Source: Streptomyces sp. NBC_00690 (GTDB taxonomy: Bacteria; Actinomycetota; Actinomycetes; Streptomycetales; Streptomycetaceae). From it: DNA of 64,000 nucleotides. A program made the translations under genes and the position numbers. A model generated the notes under the pieces. The model did no database searches and was not told the origin of the DNA. It worked only from the letters and a program-made list of their open reading frames with translations. Positions 8,673 through 16,653 of the stretch are shown here, piece after piece (within the stretch, counting starts at the first letter, position 1; every line of letters starts with the position of its first letter). The DNA lies in the NCBI RefSeq assembly GCF_036226685.1, contig NZ_CP109009.1:7901501-7965500 (forward strand). The letters are read 5' to 3'.

Positions 8673-10322
8673 TCAGCGTTGTCCGGGGAGCCGGGGTCGG
8701 TCCGCGTCTCCTTCGGCTGAGCGGTCGAAGGCGCCCGGGCGGGCGAGGTCGTCGAGAAGTTCGTCGATGAGTTCCTGGGTGACATGTGGCATGACGTAGA
8801 TGTGGCTGTAGTCGTGGCGGTGGCCGCCGAGGTTGAGAGGGACGCACGCCAGGGAGTACTTCTGCGTGATCGCGGCCCGGGGCTGCTGGAACCAGACGCT
8901 GAGCGCGTGGTCGCCGTGTCCGACCTCGATACCGTCCTCGGCCCAGGGCTCACCGCGTTCCTTCAGCTGGTCGCTGAGGGTTCGGAGACGGCCGGCCGTG
9001 TACTCGGCGATCCGCAGAACCTCGGCGGCCTGGCGCACCTGCTGTTCCTCGCTGAACTGCGCGAGATGGTTCCACATGGCCAGGCTCGCGAATCCGCTGC
9101 GGGAACCGGCGAAGGTGCTGTCCGGGGAGGAGACGACCGCCGGGTCGGACGGCGGGCGCAGTTTGGATCCGGCACGGGACATGTAGATCCCCGTGGGGAC
9201 GGGCGCGCCGGGGTACTTGTGCCCGCTGGTGACAATCGAGGAGACCTCGGGGATCCGAAAGTCGAAGACCGGGGGCGCGGTCTTGATGAGGCCGGCGTTC
9301 CGGGCCTTCTCCAGGTAGGGGGCGTAGGCGCCGCCGAGTGCTCCGTCGACGTGGATCCAGTAGCCGTTGCGGACGCTGACCCGCTCGGGGTCGTCGGGGT
9401 CGAATCGCACCCTGCGGTCGATGAGGCCATGCCGCTCAAAGACGGGACGCAGACGCTCGCAGGCGCCCTGGACGTCGTCGTAAGCGCCCTTGAAGACGCT
9501 GCCGATGTTGAAATTGACCAGAACGGGGTGGCCCTTGGCGGCGAAGAAGTCCACGAGGGCGACCAGGGCGTCGACGTCGACGGTGCCCGGTCCCTCGTCC
9601 CCGCCGGTGGTCGGGACTCCGCCGAGCGGCCAGCCGTTGTAGGTCTGCGTCCCGGTGCCGGCCAGGTCGATGGGACACTCGCCCGGGTAGAGGCTGCCGC
9701 CCAGGTCGTAGAAGGTCGGAATGTCCAGTACCCGCATGGCCTTGATGTGGGAGTAGTGGGTCTCCTGGGAGAAGAACGCCACCGGCGCGTACGCGTTGGG
9801 GTTGTCGTCGGGGTGCTCAGCCCGGATGTACGACGTACGACAGCTTGTCTCGCCGGAGACCTCATCGCGGACCAGAGCGTTGCCGTCGAGGTAGTCGCGG
9901 GCGTTCCACATGGCGTACAAGTTGCCCTCGGTACTGCCCATGGACAGCACATAGCCCCACCCGTCCTCGTCCCGCGGGTGGGCAGGGTCCTGAGGGAGCG
10001 GGGCGTGCCACAGGCCGGCGTAGTGCTCCAGCACCGCCCGCTCCAGCCACCGCGAATGCAGGCTGTAGTTGCTGTCGACGAACGGGTCCCCGATGTTGTT
10101 GATGTGGTACCCCAGGAAGCGTCCGAGGGCCGCATGGCCGCCGAGCGACAAGTTGACCTGGTACCCCAGAAAACGCCCGCGCTGCTCGCCGAGGTACCCC
10201 TCCAGTCTGGCGAGGACCGCTGTCCGCCGCTCATCGGTGTACGCGTCCGCACCCAGCCGGTAGTCGTCGTCGGTGGGCGTGGACAATGCCGTCGGGGGAG
10301 TATCGGGGTGCTCTGTGATCAT
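8673..10322 (-). CDS. Group II pyridoxal-phosphate-dependent decarboxylase
   Basis: A 549-residue member of the glutamate/histidine/aromatic amino acid decarboxylase superfamily. The PLP Lys is in VTSGHKYPGAP (about residue 370), the ring-stacking/aspartate segment is YWIHVDGALGGAYAP (about 315-330), and an N-terminal segment GYHINNIGDPFVDSN is typical of the actinomycete group related to valine and histidine decarboxylases. The amino acid substrate cannot be read from the sequence. I chose the ATG at 10322, since the upstream extension looks non-coding. An acyl-carrier-like gene lies 316 bases upstream and an aldehyde dehydrogenase downstream, hinting at an amine-to-acid or amine-loading route. 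Confidence 0.88.
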   Translation of the reverse strand: MITEHPDTPPTALSTPTDDDYRLGADAYTDERRTAVLARLEGYLGEQRGRFLGYQVNLSLGGHAALGRFLGYHINNIGDPFVDSNYSLHSRWLERAVLEHYAGLWHAPLPQDPAHPRDEDGWGYVLSMGSTEGNLYAMWNARDYLDGNALVRDEVSGETSCRTSYIRAEHPDDNPNAYAPVAFFSQETHYSHIKAMRVLDIPTFYDLGGSLYPGECPIDLAGTGTQTYNGWPLGGVPTTGGDEGPGTVDVDALVALVDFFAAKGHPVLVNFNIGSVFKGAYDDVQGACERLRPVFERHGLIDRRVRFDPDDPERVSVRNGYWIHVDGALGGAYAPYLEKARNAGLIKTAPPVFDFRIPEVSSIVTSGHKYPGAPVPTGIYMSRAGSKLRPPSDPAVVSSPDSTFAGSRSGFASLAMWNHLAQFSEEQQVRQAAEVLRIAEYTAGRLRTLSDQLKERGEPWAEDGIEVGHGDHALSVWFQQPRAAITQKYSLACVPLNLGGHRHDYSHIYVMPHVTQELIDELLDDLARPGAFDRSAEGDADRPRLPGQR

Positions 10323-10638
10323 TCTTTCGGTCCGTTTCTGATCGGGCCCGCCGAGGGCGGCCCGGACCCGGTTTCGGATCCGGGACCCTTCGTTGCCTCG
10401 GGAACCGCTCGGCTTCAGGAGGTTGGGGACGGCTCGGGAAGCACGTGGGAGTTCACCCACGAGCCTGTCCCGTGTCAGGTCCGCTGACGTTCGTTGTCCG
10501 ACCGCCCGCGGGGCCGGCATCACATGACCGCACCGGCAGTCACGGCGGACGCCGGGGAAAGCGGCCCGTGGTGGGTGGGGTGTTCAGGCGAGTTCCCCGC
10601 GCCGGGCGGCGAACCGGATGTGCCAACGGCGCGGCAGG
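10323..10638. other. 316-base intergenic region, no gene recognised
   Basis: Between the acyl-carrier-like gene and the decarboxylase. Several short GC-rich inverted repeats are visible (for example GTGGG/CCCAC around 10447-10462), but no confident promoter or gene. The reading frame of the decarboxylase stays open through part of it, without a good ribosome site. Confidence 0.35.
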
Positions 10639-10905
10639 TCAGAGGATGCGCTCCTCGACGCAGGCCAGCAGCTCGCCCACCGCGGTGAGGTCCCTGGTCT
10701 TGCCCTCGGGCAGCTCGGTGCCCAGCTGCTGTGGTATCTCCCGGCGCAGGAGGATGGATTGCCCGGCGCTGATGACCAGCTCCGCCGGGTCCGGGGAATC
10801 AGCTCCGAGGCAGTCCGAGAACGAGGCGTCGTTCAGCTCCGCCTCCGATCGGACACCCAACTGCCGGACGACGACGTTCCGCACACATTCATCGATCGTG
10901 GACAA
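10639..10905 (-). CDS. Acyl-carrier-protein-like protein, TTG start
   Basis: An 88-residue acidic protein shaped like a carrier protein: helix 1 (STIDECVRNVVVRQLG), then the segment CLGADSPDPAELVISAG, which resembles the GADSLD-x-x-E phosphopantetheine site with Ser at residue 37. No ATG fits. A TTG at 10905 follows a perfect AGGAGG by seven bases, which fixes the start. A 4'-phosphopantetheinyl arm on Ser37 would carry an acyl or aminoacyl group. The Leu-to-Pro change after Ser (DSPD rather than DSLD) and the divergent C-terminal half are odd. It may work with the downstream decarboxylase and dehydrogenase; this is inference. Confidence 0.6.
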   Translation of the reverse strand: MSTIDECVRNVVVRQLGVRSEAELNDASFSDCLGADSPDPAELVISAGQSILLRREIPQQLGTELPEGKTRDLTAVGELLACVEERIL

Positions 10906-11223
10906 CCCACAGCCTCCTCTGTCCGCAAGGAACGGGGCAAGCACTACTTGGATAGCAGACCCACAGCCCAGGCGGTACAAGACCGGCAACCGAACGGATG
11001 TCCCACTCCTGGTCGGGGGCCTTCTGCCAGGCACTCTGACGCGGAGTTCCGCGTTGAGGATGCCCCCAGCCACGGGCCCTGTGCCAGGCGCAGCAGGGCG
11101 CCCGGACGACAGGGGGAGGTGGGGGAATCTGTCGGTGGCGCGGTCGCTGTCCGAACTGCACTTCCAGGGACGTTCGATGTGCCTTCCAAGGGGCGCAACA
11201 GCGCGTGCGAGGTGTTCAGTCCG

Positions 11224-11528
11224 TCAACTGTGTCGGCTCGGCCACCTCGTCAGTCGATCCGGCCTGCTCGCCGCTGAACACTTCAGCATGGTGGCCAGGT
11301 GGGCGCGCCACCGTTGCGTACAACGAAAGTGGAATCCACGCCGGTCTGAGTCGAGTCCAGCCGTCCCTCGGTGTTCACATCGGCTTGGATCGCTGAAGGG
11401 ATGCGGTCCCACGTGTCATCCGCCCACCAGCGCCGAAGACGGTCATGGAGGGTCTTCCACTTTCCGAAGCGTGCAGGCAGATCACACCACGGCGCCCCTG
11501 TCCGTTCCCGGAAGTGGTTGAGGGGCAT
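11224..11528 (-). pseudogene. Remnant of an IS5-family transposase
   Basis: The segment RTGAPWCDLPARFGKWKTLHDR, RRWWADDTWDRI and a following GVDSTFVVR is the N-terminal third of the common actinomycete IS5-family DDE transposase, including the first catalytic Asp (VDST). The frame breaks near 11290 (the RAH segment continues in another frame) and the rest of the enzyme is missing, so it is an inactive relic. It marks past insertion near the left edge of the biosynthetic cluster. Confidence 0.75.
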
Positions 11529-11578
11529 GTGCTTCTCGTGGTGTGCCTTCGCCGGGGAAGATCGCTACCGTTTGCCGG

Positions 11579-12589
11579 ATGGAGAACACGATTCCGCGAG
11601 GCAACTGGCTCGACGACGATGTGTTCCGCGAGCTGGTGCGGGAGATCATTCTGCTGCGACCGGGCGGGTGGAGCCTGGAGGAGTTCGAGCGCGCCGGCGC
11701 AGTGCTGGGGTGGGAACTGGGCGAACCCAGTGAGGTCGCCGGGCAGATCTGGCGCCGCTTCCTACCTCGCAGGGGGCCCTGGGGTGGCAACGGCACGGTG
11801 ATCGCAGGACTTTCGGAACCCGGGCGGATACATACGCTGCGTGTTCCCGTCGTCGACCTGCCCCCCGAGGACGCGTGGACCGCCAGCGACCTGGTCCGTG
11901 CTGCCTGGTGGGTCATGGAGGAGGAACTCGGCCCACCGACACTGTGGGGAGGCCGCGTCGGGCCGTGGATGGTGTGGCCGCGCCCCGGCGGCAGCCTCGT
12001 TGTGCACTCGCACCACTCCGGCCGAGTGAACCTCGAACTCGTGCACACCGGTCCCAACTCCGACGCGGCGACACAAGGCGGCTTCCGCGGCTCCTGGCGC
12101 GCTGCTGACCCGGCCCATCTGCCCGCTGCCCCTGCCGGACCGCACCAGCCCACCACCGGCTGGGACCGGATACAGGAGCGACTCTTTCAGGCGTTGCGTG
12201 CTCTCACCCATGACACTCCCTTCCTCCCCGCACGGTTCATCCTCCACCTGGCATCCGCCCATGACCCCCTCCGGTTCGTCCAGTGCTGGAACGACGGCCC
12301 GGAGCTCGTCATTGAGGCCACCGGCTACCTGCACCATCCGGAACTCGCCGCCCCCGCCCGCCTGGCCGACAGCGGTTGGAACCTCACCCGGCCGGTCTGG
12401 CAGCGCCGTTTTCCCCAAGCCGCCAAGGACTGGGTCAGTTCCCGAACGGCCGCCCGCATGCTAGTCGAAGAATTGAAGAACCTCGGCAGCGATCCGGCCC
12501 ACCTCGTGCACAGCGGAACCGTCACCGGACGCGGACGTGCCTTTCATCTGGACCTGCCCGAAACAGGCGTACGACGCGGTCGGCCCTGA
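11579..12589 (+). CDS. TY-Chap/YbjN-like domain protein, function unknown
   Basis: A 336-residue cytoplasmic protein without signal peptide or membrane helices. The C-terminal half (about 205-320) with FVQCWNDGPELVIEATGYLH and a Trp/Arg-rich follow-up resembles the TY-Chap (type III chaperone/YbjN-like) domains found in actinomycete proteins near toxin-immunity genes. The N-terminal half (about 1-170) has no family I recognise. I chose the ATG at 11579; 11543 is an alternative, and neither has a strong ribosome site. The IS5 relic just upstream suggests a mobile neighbourhood. Confidence 0.6.
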   Translation: MENTIPRGNWLDDDVFRELVREIILLRPGGWSLEEFERAGAVLGWELGEPSEVAGQIWRRFLPRRGPWGGNGTVIAGLSEPGRIHTLRVPVVDLPPEDAWTASDLVRAAWWVMEEELGPPTLWGGRVGPWMVWPRPGGSLVVHSHHSGRVNLELVHTGPNSDAATQGGFRGSWRAADPAHLPAAPAGPHQPTTGWDRIQERLFQALRALTHDTPFLPARFILHLASAHDPLRFVQCWNDGPELVIEATGYLHHPELAAPARLADSGWNLTRPVWQRRFPQAAKDWVSSRTAARMLVEELKNLGSDPAHLVHSGTVTGRGRAFHLDLPETGVRRGRP

Positions 12590-12926
12590 CCCACCGCAAG
12601 CCGCACCCGACGTGGGGCATGTGCCAGGCGAACGCCACACCGCCTAGTGGTTCTTGGTTGATCCGACTGGTCCGTACCCGTCCGGCGGTAAGGCTGCCGT
12701 CGTGTCGGTTCGAGCACGGATAGCAGCGGATGGCGCCGGTGGTGGATCGGTCGCGCGGCCGTGCCCATGGTGTTCGGGGTGGGCAGGTGGCCGCGGACCA
12801 CGGTCGAAGGCCGAGCTGGTCATGGCGACGCCGTTGTTACCTCACCGGTTGGCACCAGCTGGAATTCGGGAAGACAGGATCAGCGTGTGGACGCGTTGCC
12901 GTACGTAGTGTTCGTCCGTTGTGCTG
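12590..12926. other. Convergent intergenic region, no gene recognised
   Basis: About 340 bases between the TY-Chap-like gene and the first radical SAM gene, which converge on it. I see no recognisable gene and no convincing terminator hairpin. Confidence 0.35.
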
Positions 12927-14861
12927 TCAGCTCTCCCGGATCTCAAGGCAACGACCGGCGTAGTAGGTCGCGAGTTCGTGGTTGTCGAGATAGTCGTCGA
13001 AACCGACGCGATATGCGAGCGTCAGATCGACCGGCGAGGGCTCATCGTCGAACGGCCGGCTCGCGCGGATGGCGTCGAGAATGTGCGGCATCGCGTACTG
13101 GAACCGCAGGCCGTTGCGGACGTAGTGCGGCAGGCCGTCGATGCTGCGCACCTCGGCGTCCTCGGCACCCGCACCGGAGTAGATCGGGCGGGTCACATTG
13201 TCGTAGCGGAAGATCTCGTTCAGTAGCGGCCTGTGTTGCCCGGGTACCTTCGGCAGGATCGCCTCATCCCACCACTGCTGGAAGATCGGCGCGAAACGTG
13301 GGTCGGCGTAGAGCTTGTGCAGCGACTCGACGATCAGGCCGGAGTCGGTGAACTCGCGGCCGTGGCCGAGCAGCTCGGCGACGGCGGAATCGGTCGAGTC
13401 CTGGAACCAGTCCGACAGGATCAGCAGTACGGCGCTCTGGGTGAGCCCGGCGAGCTCCCGCAGCGGCACCCAGATGTGCCGGAAGTACATGTTCTCGCTC
13501 ATCATCCGGGCCCAGAACATGAATCGCTGCATCATCGTGTTTTCCGCGACCGTGACGGTGCGGTTGGCGAGAACGTACTCGAAGTCGTCGTTGTCGCCGC
13601 GCACGGTGACGAAGCCGTGCACCTCGCGGTTCTCCGTGTAGCTCGTGTTGGGCAGCAGCAACAGCGGGTAGACGGCGATGCGGGACACATGTTCGGACAG
13701 CCGGTCGTAGCCCGTCAGGAAGGAGTCGACCGTCTCACCCGGCGCGCCCCAGATCAGCTCGGCGTAGGCGTCGAGTCCCTCTGCTGCGAGCCATGCCGCC
13801 AGGTCCTTCCACTCGTTGAGCCGCATGTTGCTTCTGCCCATGTCACGCAACGCGGTGTCGTCCAGTGTCTGCAGCGCCACGGTGAACGAGCTCTGGAACC
13901 CCTCGGCCTTCATCCGGCGGATTATGTTGTGGAACGTCTTGGACTTGTTCTTCGCCCACGATGTCTCCAACGACTGCGGGAACCCGTACTTCTCGCGCGT
14001 CCTGACGAGGTCCTCGACGAACTCCGCGTCCGGCTGTCGCATGCCGAAGTTCGAGTCGCACAACACCACCGTCGGAATCTGGTGATAGCCGAAGAGGTCG
14101 AGTTCCGCGCGCAGCCGTTCGCGGGAGAAGTCGCGCATCCGCTGGCCGACCGCGCCACCCCAGTAACAGAACGAGCACTTGTACGGACAGCCGCGGTTGG
14201 TCTCCATCAGTGCCACGTCGTAGGGGAACCGGCCGTTGTGGTCGAGCAGTGGGATGGCCCCGGTGAGAAACGGCGACGGAATGCTGTCCAGGTCGTCGAT
14301 GCGCGGTGCCTCGGCAGTGGTGTGGATCGTGCCTTCCTCGTCACGGTAGGAGATTCCCGGCACCTGTGCGAGGTCGTGCGGCGACTTCTCCTCCAGGAAG
14401 GCGAGCAGTAGGTCGCGGAAAGTGAACTCTCCCTCGCCGTTGGCGACGACGTCGACCTCGGGGAAGCGTCGGAAGACGCGTTCCGCTTGGTGCGCGACGT
14501 GCGTTCCGCCGAAGACGACCCAGCCGTCCGGGCGCACCGACTTGTAGGTCTCGGCGAGCGCGCCGAACTGGTTGAAGTTCCAGCCGAAGACCGAGAACGC
14601 CAGCACGTCCGGCACAACTCCGGAGAAGATCGTGCGCGCCATCGAGCCGAGCGATTCTCCACCGCGGAAGTTCTGTATGCGTACGTCGAACTCGGGTCCC
14701 ACCACAGGATCGGCCTGTGCTGCGGCCGTGAGATATCCGGCGGCGAGCGGCATCGATTCTTTGGGCATGTCCCAGGCGCCCTGTTGCACGATCAGCGCGC
14801 GCCCGCGCTTTTCCCGTGAACGTGGTCGTGGTCGTGGTAACGGAAGTGTGGACTGACTCAC
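12927..14861 (-). CDS. B12-binding radical SAM enzyme, C-methyltransferase-like (rSAM1)
   Basis: A 644-residue protein with an N-terminal cobalamin-binding Rossmann domain (about 20-190; QQGAWDMPKESMPLAAGYL, then VFGGTH and a VVANGEGEFTF loop) and a radical SAM barrel whose cluster motif is RGCPYKCSFCYWGG (about residue 230), followed by a long C-terminal domain. Class B radical SAM enzymes of this layout (TsrM, KedN5 and PhpK types) methylate unreactive carbons or do related radical chemistry. The GTG at 14861 follows AGGGG by seven bases and keeps the whole B12 domain. It is probably transcribed after the MbtH-like gene, or from a promoter in the 253-base gap that holds a StrR-type half-site and a tandem repeat. 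Confidence 0.88.
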   Translation of the reverse strand: MSQSTLPLPRPRPRSREKRGRALIVQQGAWDMPKESMPLAAGYLTAAAQADPVVGPEFDVRIQNFRGGESLGSMARTIFSGVVPDVLAFSVFGWNFNQFGALAETYKSVRPDGWVVFGGTHVAHQAERVFRRFPEVDVVANGEGEFTFRDLLLAFLEEKSPHDLAQVPGISYRDEEGTIHTTAEAPRIDDLDSIPSPFLTGAIPLLDHNGRFPYDVALMETNRGCPYKCSFCYWGGAVGQRMRDFSRERLRAELDLFGYHQIPTVVLCDSNFGMRQPDAEFVEDLVRTREKYGFPQSLETSWAKNKSKTFHNIIRRMKAEGFQSSFTVALQTLDDTALRDMGRSNMRLNEWKDLAAWLAAEGLDAYAELIWGAPGETVDSFLTGYDRLSEHVSRIAVYPLLLLPNTSYTENREVHGFVTVRGDNDDFEYVLANRTVTVAENTMMQRFMFWARMMSENMYFRHIWVPLRELAGLTQSAVLLILSDWFQDSTDSAVAELLGHGREFTDSGLIVESLHKLYADPRFAPIFQQWWDEAILPKVPGQHRPLLNEIFRYDNVTRPIYSGAGAEDAEVRSIDGLPHYVRNGLRFQYAMPHILDAIRASRPFDDEPSPVDLTLAYRVGFDDYLDNHELATYYAGRCLEIRES

Positions 14862-14932
14862 TGTTCTGCCCCTATGCCGCCAGGCCGCCAGGTTCCCGCG
14901 GGCGATTGCACGCCGTACACCGTGTGAAATGT

Positions 14933-14965
14933 GGTTGTTCAACTGGCTCCGACGTTCAACCGCGG
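14933..14965. promoter_or_regulatory. Candidate StrR/NovG-type operator half-site upstream of rSAM1
   Basis: GTTCAACTG at 14937-14945 is identical to the left half of the palindrome inside the StrR-type gene and matches 8 of 9 bases of the published StrR half-site GTTCGACTG. At the correct 11-base spacing the right half is degenerate (CAACCGCGG, 14957-14965). A flanking GGTTG/CAACC pair (14933-14937, 14957-14961) adds dyad symmetry. It lies about 75 bases upstream of the rSAM1 start. Confidence 0.45.
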
Positions 14966-15058
14966 AAATCGGCGCGGCGCACGCCCACCGTCGAGGCGTT
15001 CTTCGACGGCGGGCGGACGTGGAGTGCAATGCAGGTGACGAAGCGGTCCACCACCGTC

Positions 15059-15104
15059 GTCACTGTGAAGAATGTGCATTCGTCAGTGTGAAGAAGGTGC
15101 ATCC
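15059..15104. repeat. Tandem 23-base direct repeat, two copies
   Basis: Two adjacent 23-base units (15059-15081 and 15082-15104) share 20 bases; each contains GTGAAGAA and GTGCAT. They sit between the MbtH-like stop (15115) and the rSAM1 start. This could be a regulator-binding array or slippage product. Confidence 0.7.
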
Positions 15105-15114
15105 ATCCGGTAGC

Positions 15115-15342
15115 TCAACCAGTCGAGTTATCCATGGCGCGGCGCAGGGAGGCCGGACGCAGGTCGGTCCAGTTCTCCTCGACATGGGCCAGGCACGCCG
15201 CCCGGCCGTCCGGGCCGTGCACCACTTGCCACCCGGCGGGCACCGGAGCGAACTCCGGCCACAGCGAGTGCTGGTCCTCGTCGTTGCGCAGCACCCAGAA
15301 CACTCCGTTCTCATCGTCGAACGGGTTGGTCATCTCAGCCAT
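15115..15342 (-). CDS. MbtH-like protein
   Basis: A 75-residue MbtH-family protein that should bind and activate NRPS adenylation domains. The family signature is complete: [30 protein letters not shown] and the Trp-containing ENWTDLRP. The ATG at 15342 follows GGAGG at good spacing; the internal ATG at 15333 has none. It is the only MbtH gene in the window and most likely serves the three adenylation domains encoded at 28.5-39.4 kb, although it lies on the opposite strand 13 kb away. Confidence 0.95.
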   Translation of the reverse strand: MAEMTNPFDDENGVFWVLRNDEDQHSLWPEFAPVPAGWQVVHGPDGRAACLAHVEENWTDLRPASLRRAMDNSTG

Positions 15343-15450
15343 GCCGCCTCCCAGTTGCCGCACCCTACAACGCGCCGCAGGGTGGTCAACACTCCCGCCC
15401 TTCAGCACGGTGACCCCCATAGAAGGGGGGTCCGGGTGCCGGGCCATTCA

Positions 15451-15972
15451 CATGGCGGGAGGACCGTCTGGTTCACGGGTCTGCCCAGCTCGGGCAAGTC
15501 CGCGGCAGTCGCGGCTGCCCGGCACGGCGGCGCAGATGCTGGACGGGGATGTTCCGCGACGCGACCTGTTCCCGGGACGCGGGTTCTGGCGCACGCGACC
15601 GGAGCGAGAACGTCCGGCGGGCCGGGCGCGGGCGATGAGGTCGGCCCGCACGGCGTCATTGTGCTGGTACCGGTGATCGCGCCATACCGGGCAGCTCGCG
15701 ACGAGGTGGGTGCCGCCCACGCGGCGGCCGGGATCGGCTACCTGGAAGTGTGGGTGGGACCGCCGCTGGAGGGGTGCGTGCGGCGCGACGTGAAGGGACT
15801 GCACGCCAAGGCGAACACCGGTCAGCCCAGCGGGATATCCGGGATGGCGGGATGGCCGGGACGGCTGGGGTGGACGACTCGTACGAGCCGTCCGAGGCAC
15901 CCCAGCTGCCGCTGCGTATCGACCGCCATGGGCTCGGCGAGCGCGTTGGGGGCCTGCTCGGCCTCCTTTACG
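15451..15972 (+). pseudogene. cysC: Decayed adenylylsulfate (APS) kinase
   Basis: The start GGRTVWFTGLPSSGKS is the Walker A end of CysC, which makes PAPS from APS. The middle (MLDGDVPRRDLFPGRGF) continues in a second frame, the core HGVIVLVPVIAPYRAARDEV and CVRRDVKGLHAK return to the first frame, and the C-terminal DDSYEPSEAPQLPLRID is in another frame. At least three frameshifts make it non-functional, unless the assembly is poor here. The order of all APS-kinase motifs is intact, so decay is recent. It lies beside a cluster with two sulfotransferases that need PAPS. Confidence 0.85.
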
Positions 15973-15977
15973 GGGAC

Positions 15978-16008
15978 GCCCCGGCCCCCCGTGTGGGAGG
16001 GCCGGGGC
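15978..16008 (-). terminator. Strong hairpin terminator after the 43-residue peptide gene
   Basis: A perfect 10-base inverted repeat (15978-15987 and 15999-16008, GCCCCGGCCC arm) with an 11-base loop, eight bases beyond the stop codon of the small gene at 16016. Its position supports independent transcription of that gene. Confidence 0.75.
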
Positions 16009-16015
16009 GGTTGGG

Positions 16016-16147
16016 TCAGATGCGGTAGCCGAGGCTGCGCAACTGGTGACGGATCGCCTCGTCGTCGGCCGTAACGGTGCCGCAGGTCGCGGCGGCCGAG
16101 TCGGTCGGAACGAGCGCGACCTGCTCCTCACGAAGGTTTTCGTTCAT
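16016..16147 (-). CDS. 43-residue peptide gene inside the cluster, function unknown
   Basis: A complete 43-codon gene too short for usual gene callers. The ATG at 16147 is preceded by a strong purine-rich ribosome site (AGGAAAGGA, about seven bases away), and the stop is followed at once by a strong hairpin. The peptide is acidic at the N-terminus (MNENLREEQVALVP), has one Cys (AAATCGTV) and ends TADDEAIRHQLRSLGYRI. There is no signal peptide. Size and setting, with two radical SAM enzymes nearby, would fit a peptide precursor or scaffold, but also a small regulator. I recognise no family. Confidence 0.6.
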   Translation of the reverse strand: MNENLREEQVALVPTDSAAATCGTVTADDEAIRHQLRSLGYRI

Positions 16148-16189
16148 TGGATTTTCCTTTCCTCACTTTGGTGTTCATCCCTGCCCGGT

Positions 16190-16217
16190 CGGACAAGCTC
16201 GGTGCCGCCCTTAGGCT
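16190..16217 (+). promoter_or_regulatory. Leaderless promoter of the DUF6027 gene
   Basis: CGGACA (16190-16195) and TAGGCT (16212-16217), a frequent actinomycete -10 box, are spaced by 16 bases. The ATG at 16224 comes only six bases after the -10 and has no ribosome site, so transcription would start at the start codon. Confidence 0.5.
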
Positions 16218-16223
16218 GGCGGT

Positions 16224-16634
16224 ATGGATGGCGACATGGATGACCTGGCCTACGACGCGACCGGTACGCCGGCGGTTCGGCTGCGCCAATGGGAACGGTG
16301 CTGGCCACCGGAGGACCCGCATGCCAACTTCAAGGCCGAGGTGGTCGACTACGGGCTCCTCGATCCGCTGGAGACCGTGCGCGGCATGTCCCGGAACCTG
16401 GACATTCCGGTCGGCGCGATCGTCCGGTATGTACTGGCGAAGTGGGCCACCGGCGGCAGTGGCGGCCTGCTCGAACTCGGGCCCGTGATGGTGCCGCGAC
16501 TGTGGGAGCCGATCGCGGCTGCCGAGGAGGCCGATTCCGACGAGCAGCGGCTCGCGGCGTACCACCAGCTCCGGCAGATGATCTCCTGGCTGAAGCTGCC
16601 GCTGGACGACCCCACGGTGTACCCGCCTCAGTAA
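16224..16634 (+). CDS. DUF6027 family protein
   Basis: A 136-residue soluble protein. The segments DPHANFKAEVVDYGLLDPLETVRGMS and IPVGAIVRYVLAKWATGGSGGLLELGP match what I know of DUF6027, a small actinomycete family of unknown function. An HTH-like reading (GMSRNLDIPVGAIVRYVL resembles a helix-turn-helix) is possible but not established. It is divergent from the 43-residue peptide gene and convergent with the DDAH-like gene. The lack of a ribosome site and the close -10 box point to a leaderless transcript. Confidence 0.7.
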   Translation: MDGDMDDLAYDATGTPAVRLRQWERCWPPEDPHANFKAEVVDYGLLDPLETVRGMSRNLDIPVGAIVRYVLAKWATGGSGGLLELGPVMVPRLWEPIAAAEEADSDEQRLAAYHQLRQMISWLKLPLDDPTVYPPQ

Positions 16635-16653
16635 TCGGCCACGTGACCGGCTC

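Noticed and set aside
8784..10487. A 567-codon open frame on the plus strand.
   Set aside because: It lies antisense to the PLP decarboxylase, shows no family features and is a typical GC-bias shadow.
13233..14411. A 392-codon open frame on the plus strand.
   Set aside because: It is antisense to the rSAM1 gene, whose motifs are intact; no ribosome site or known fold.
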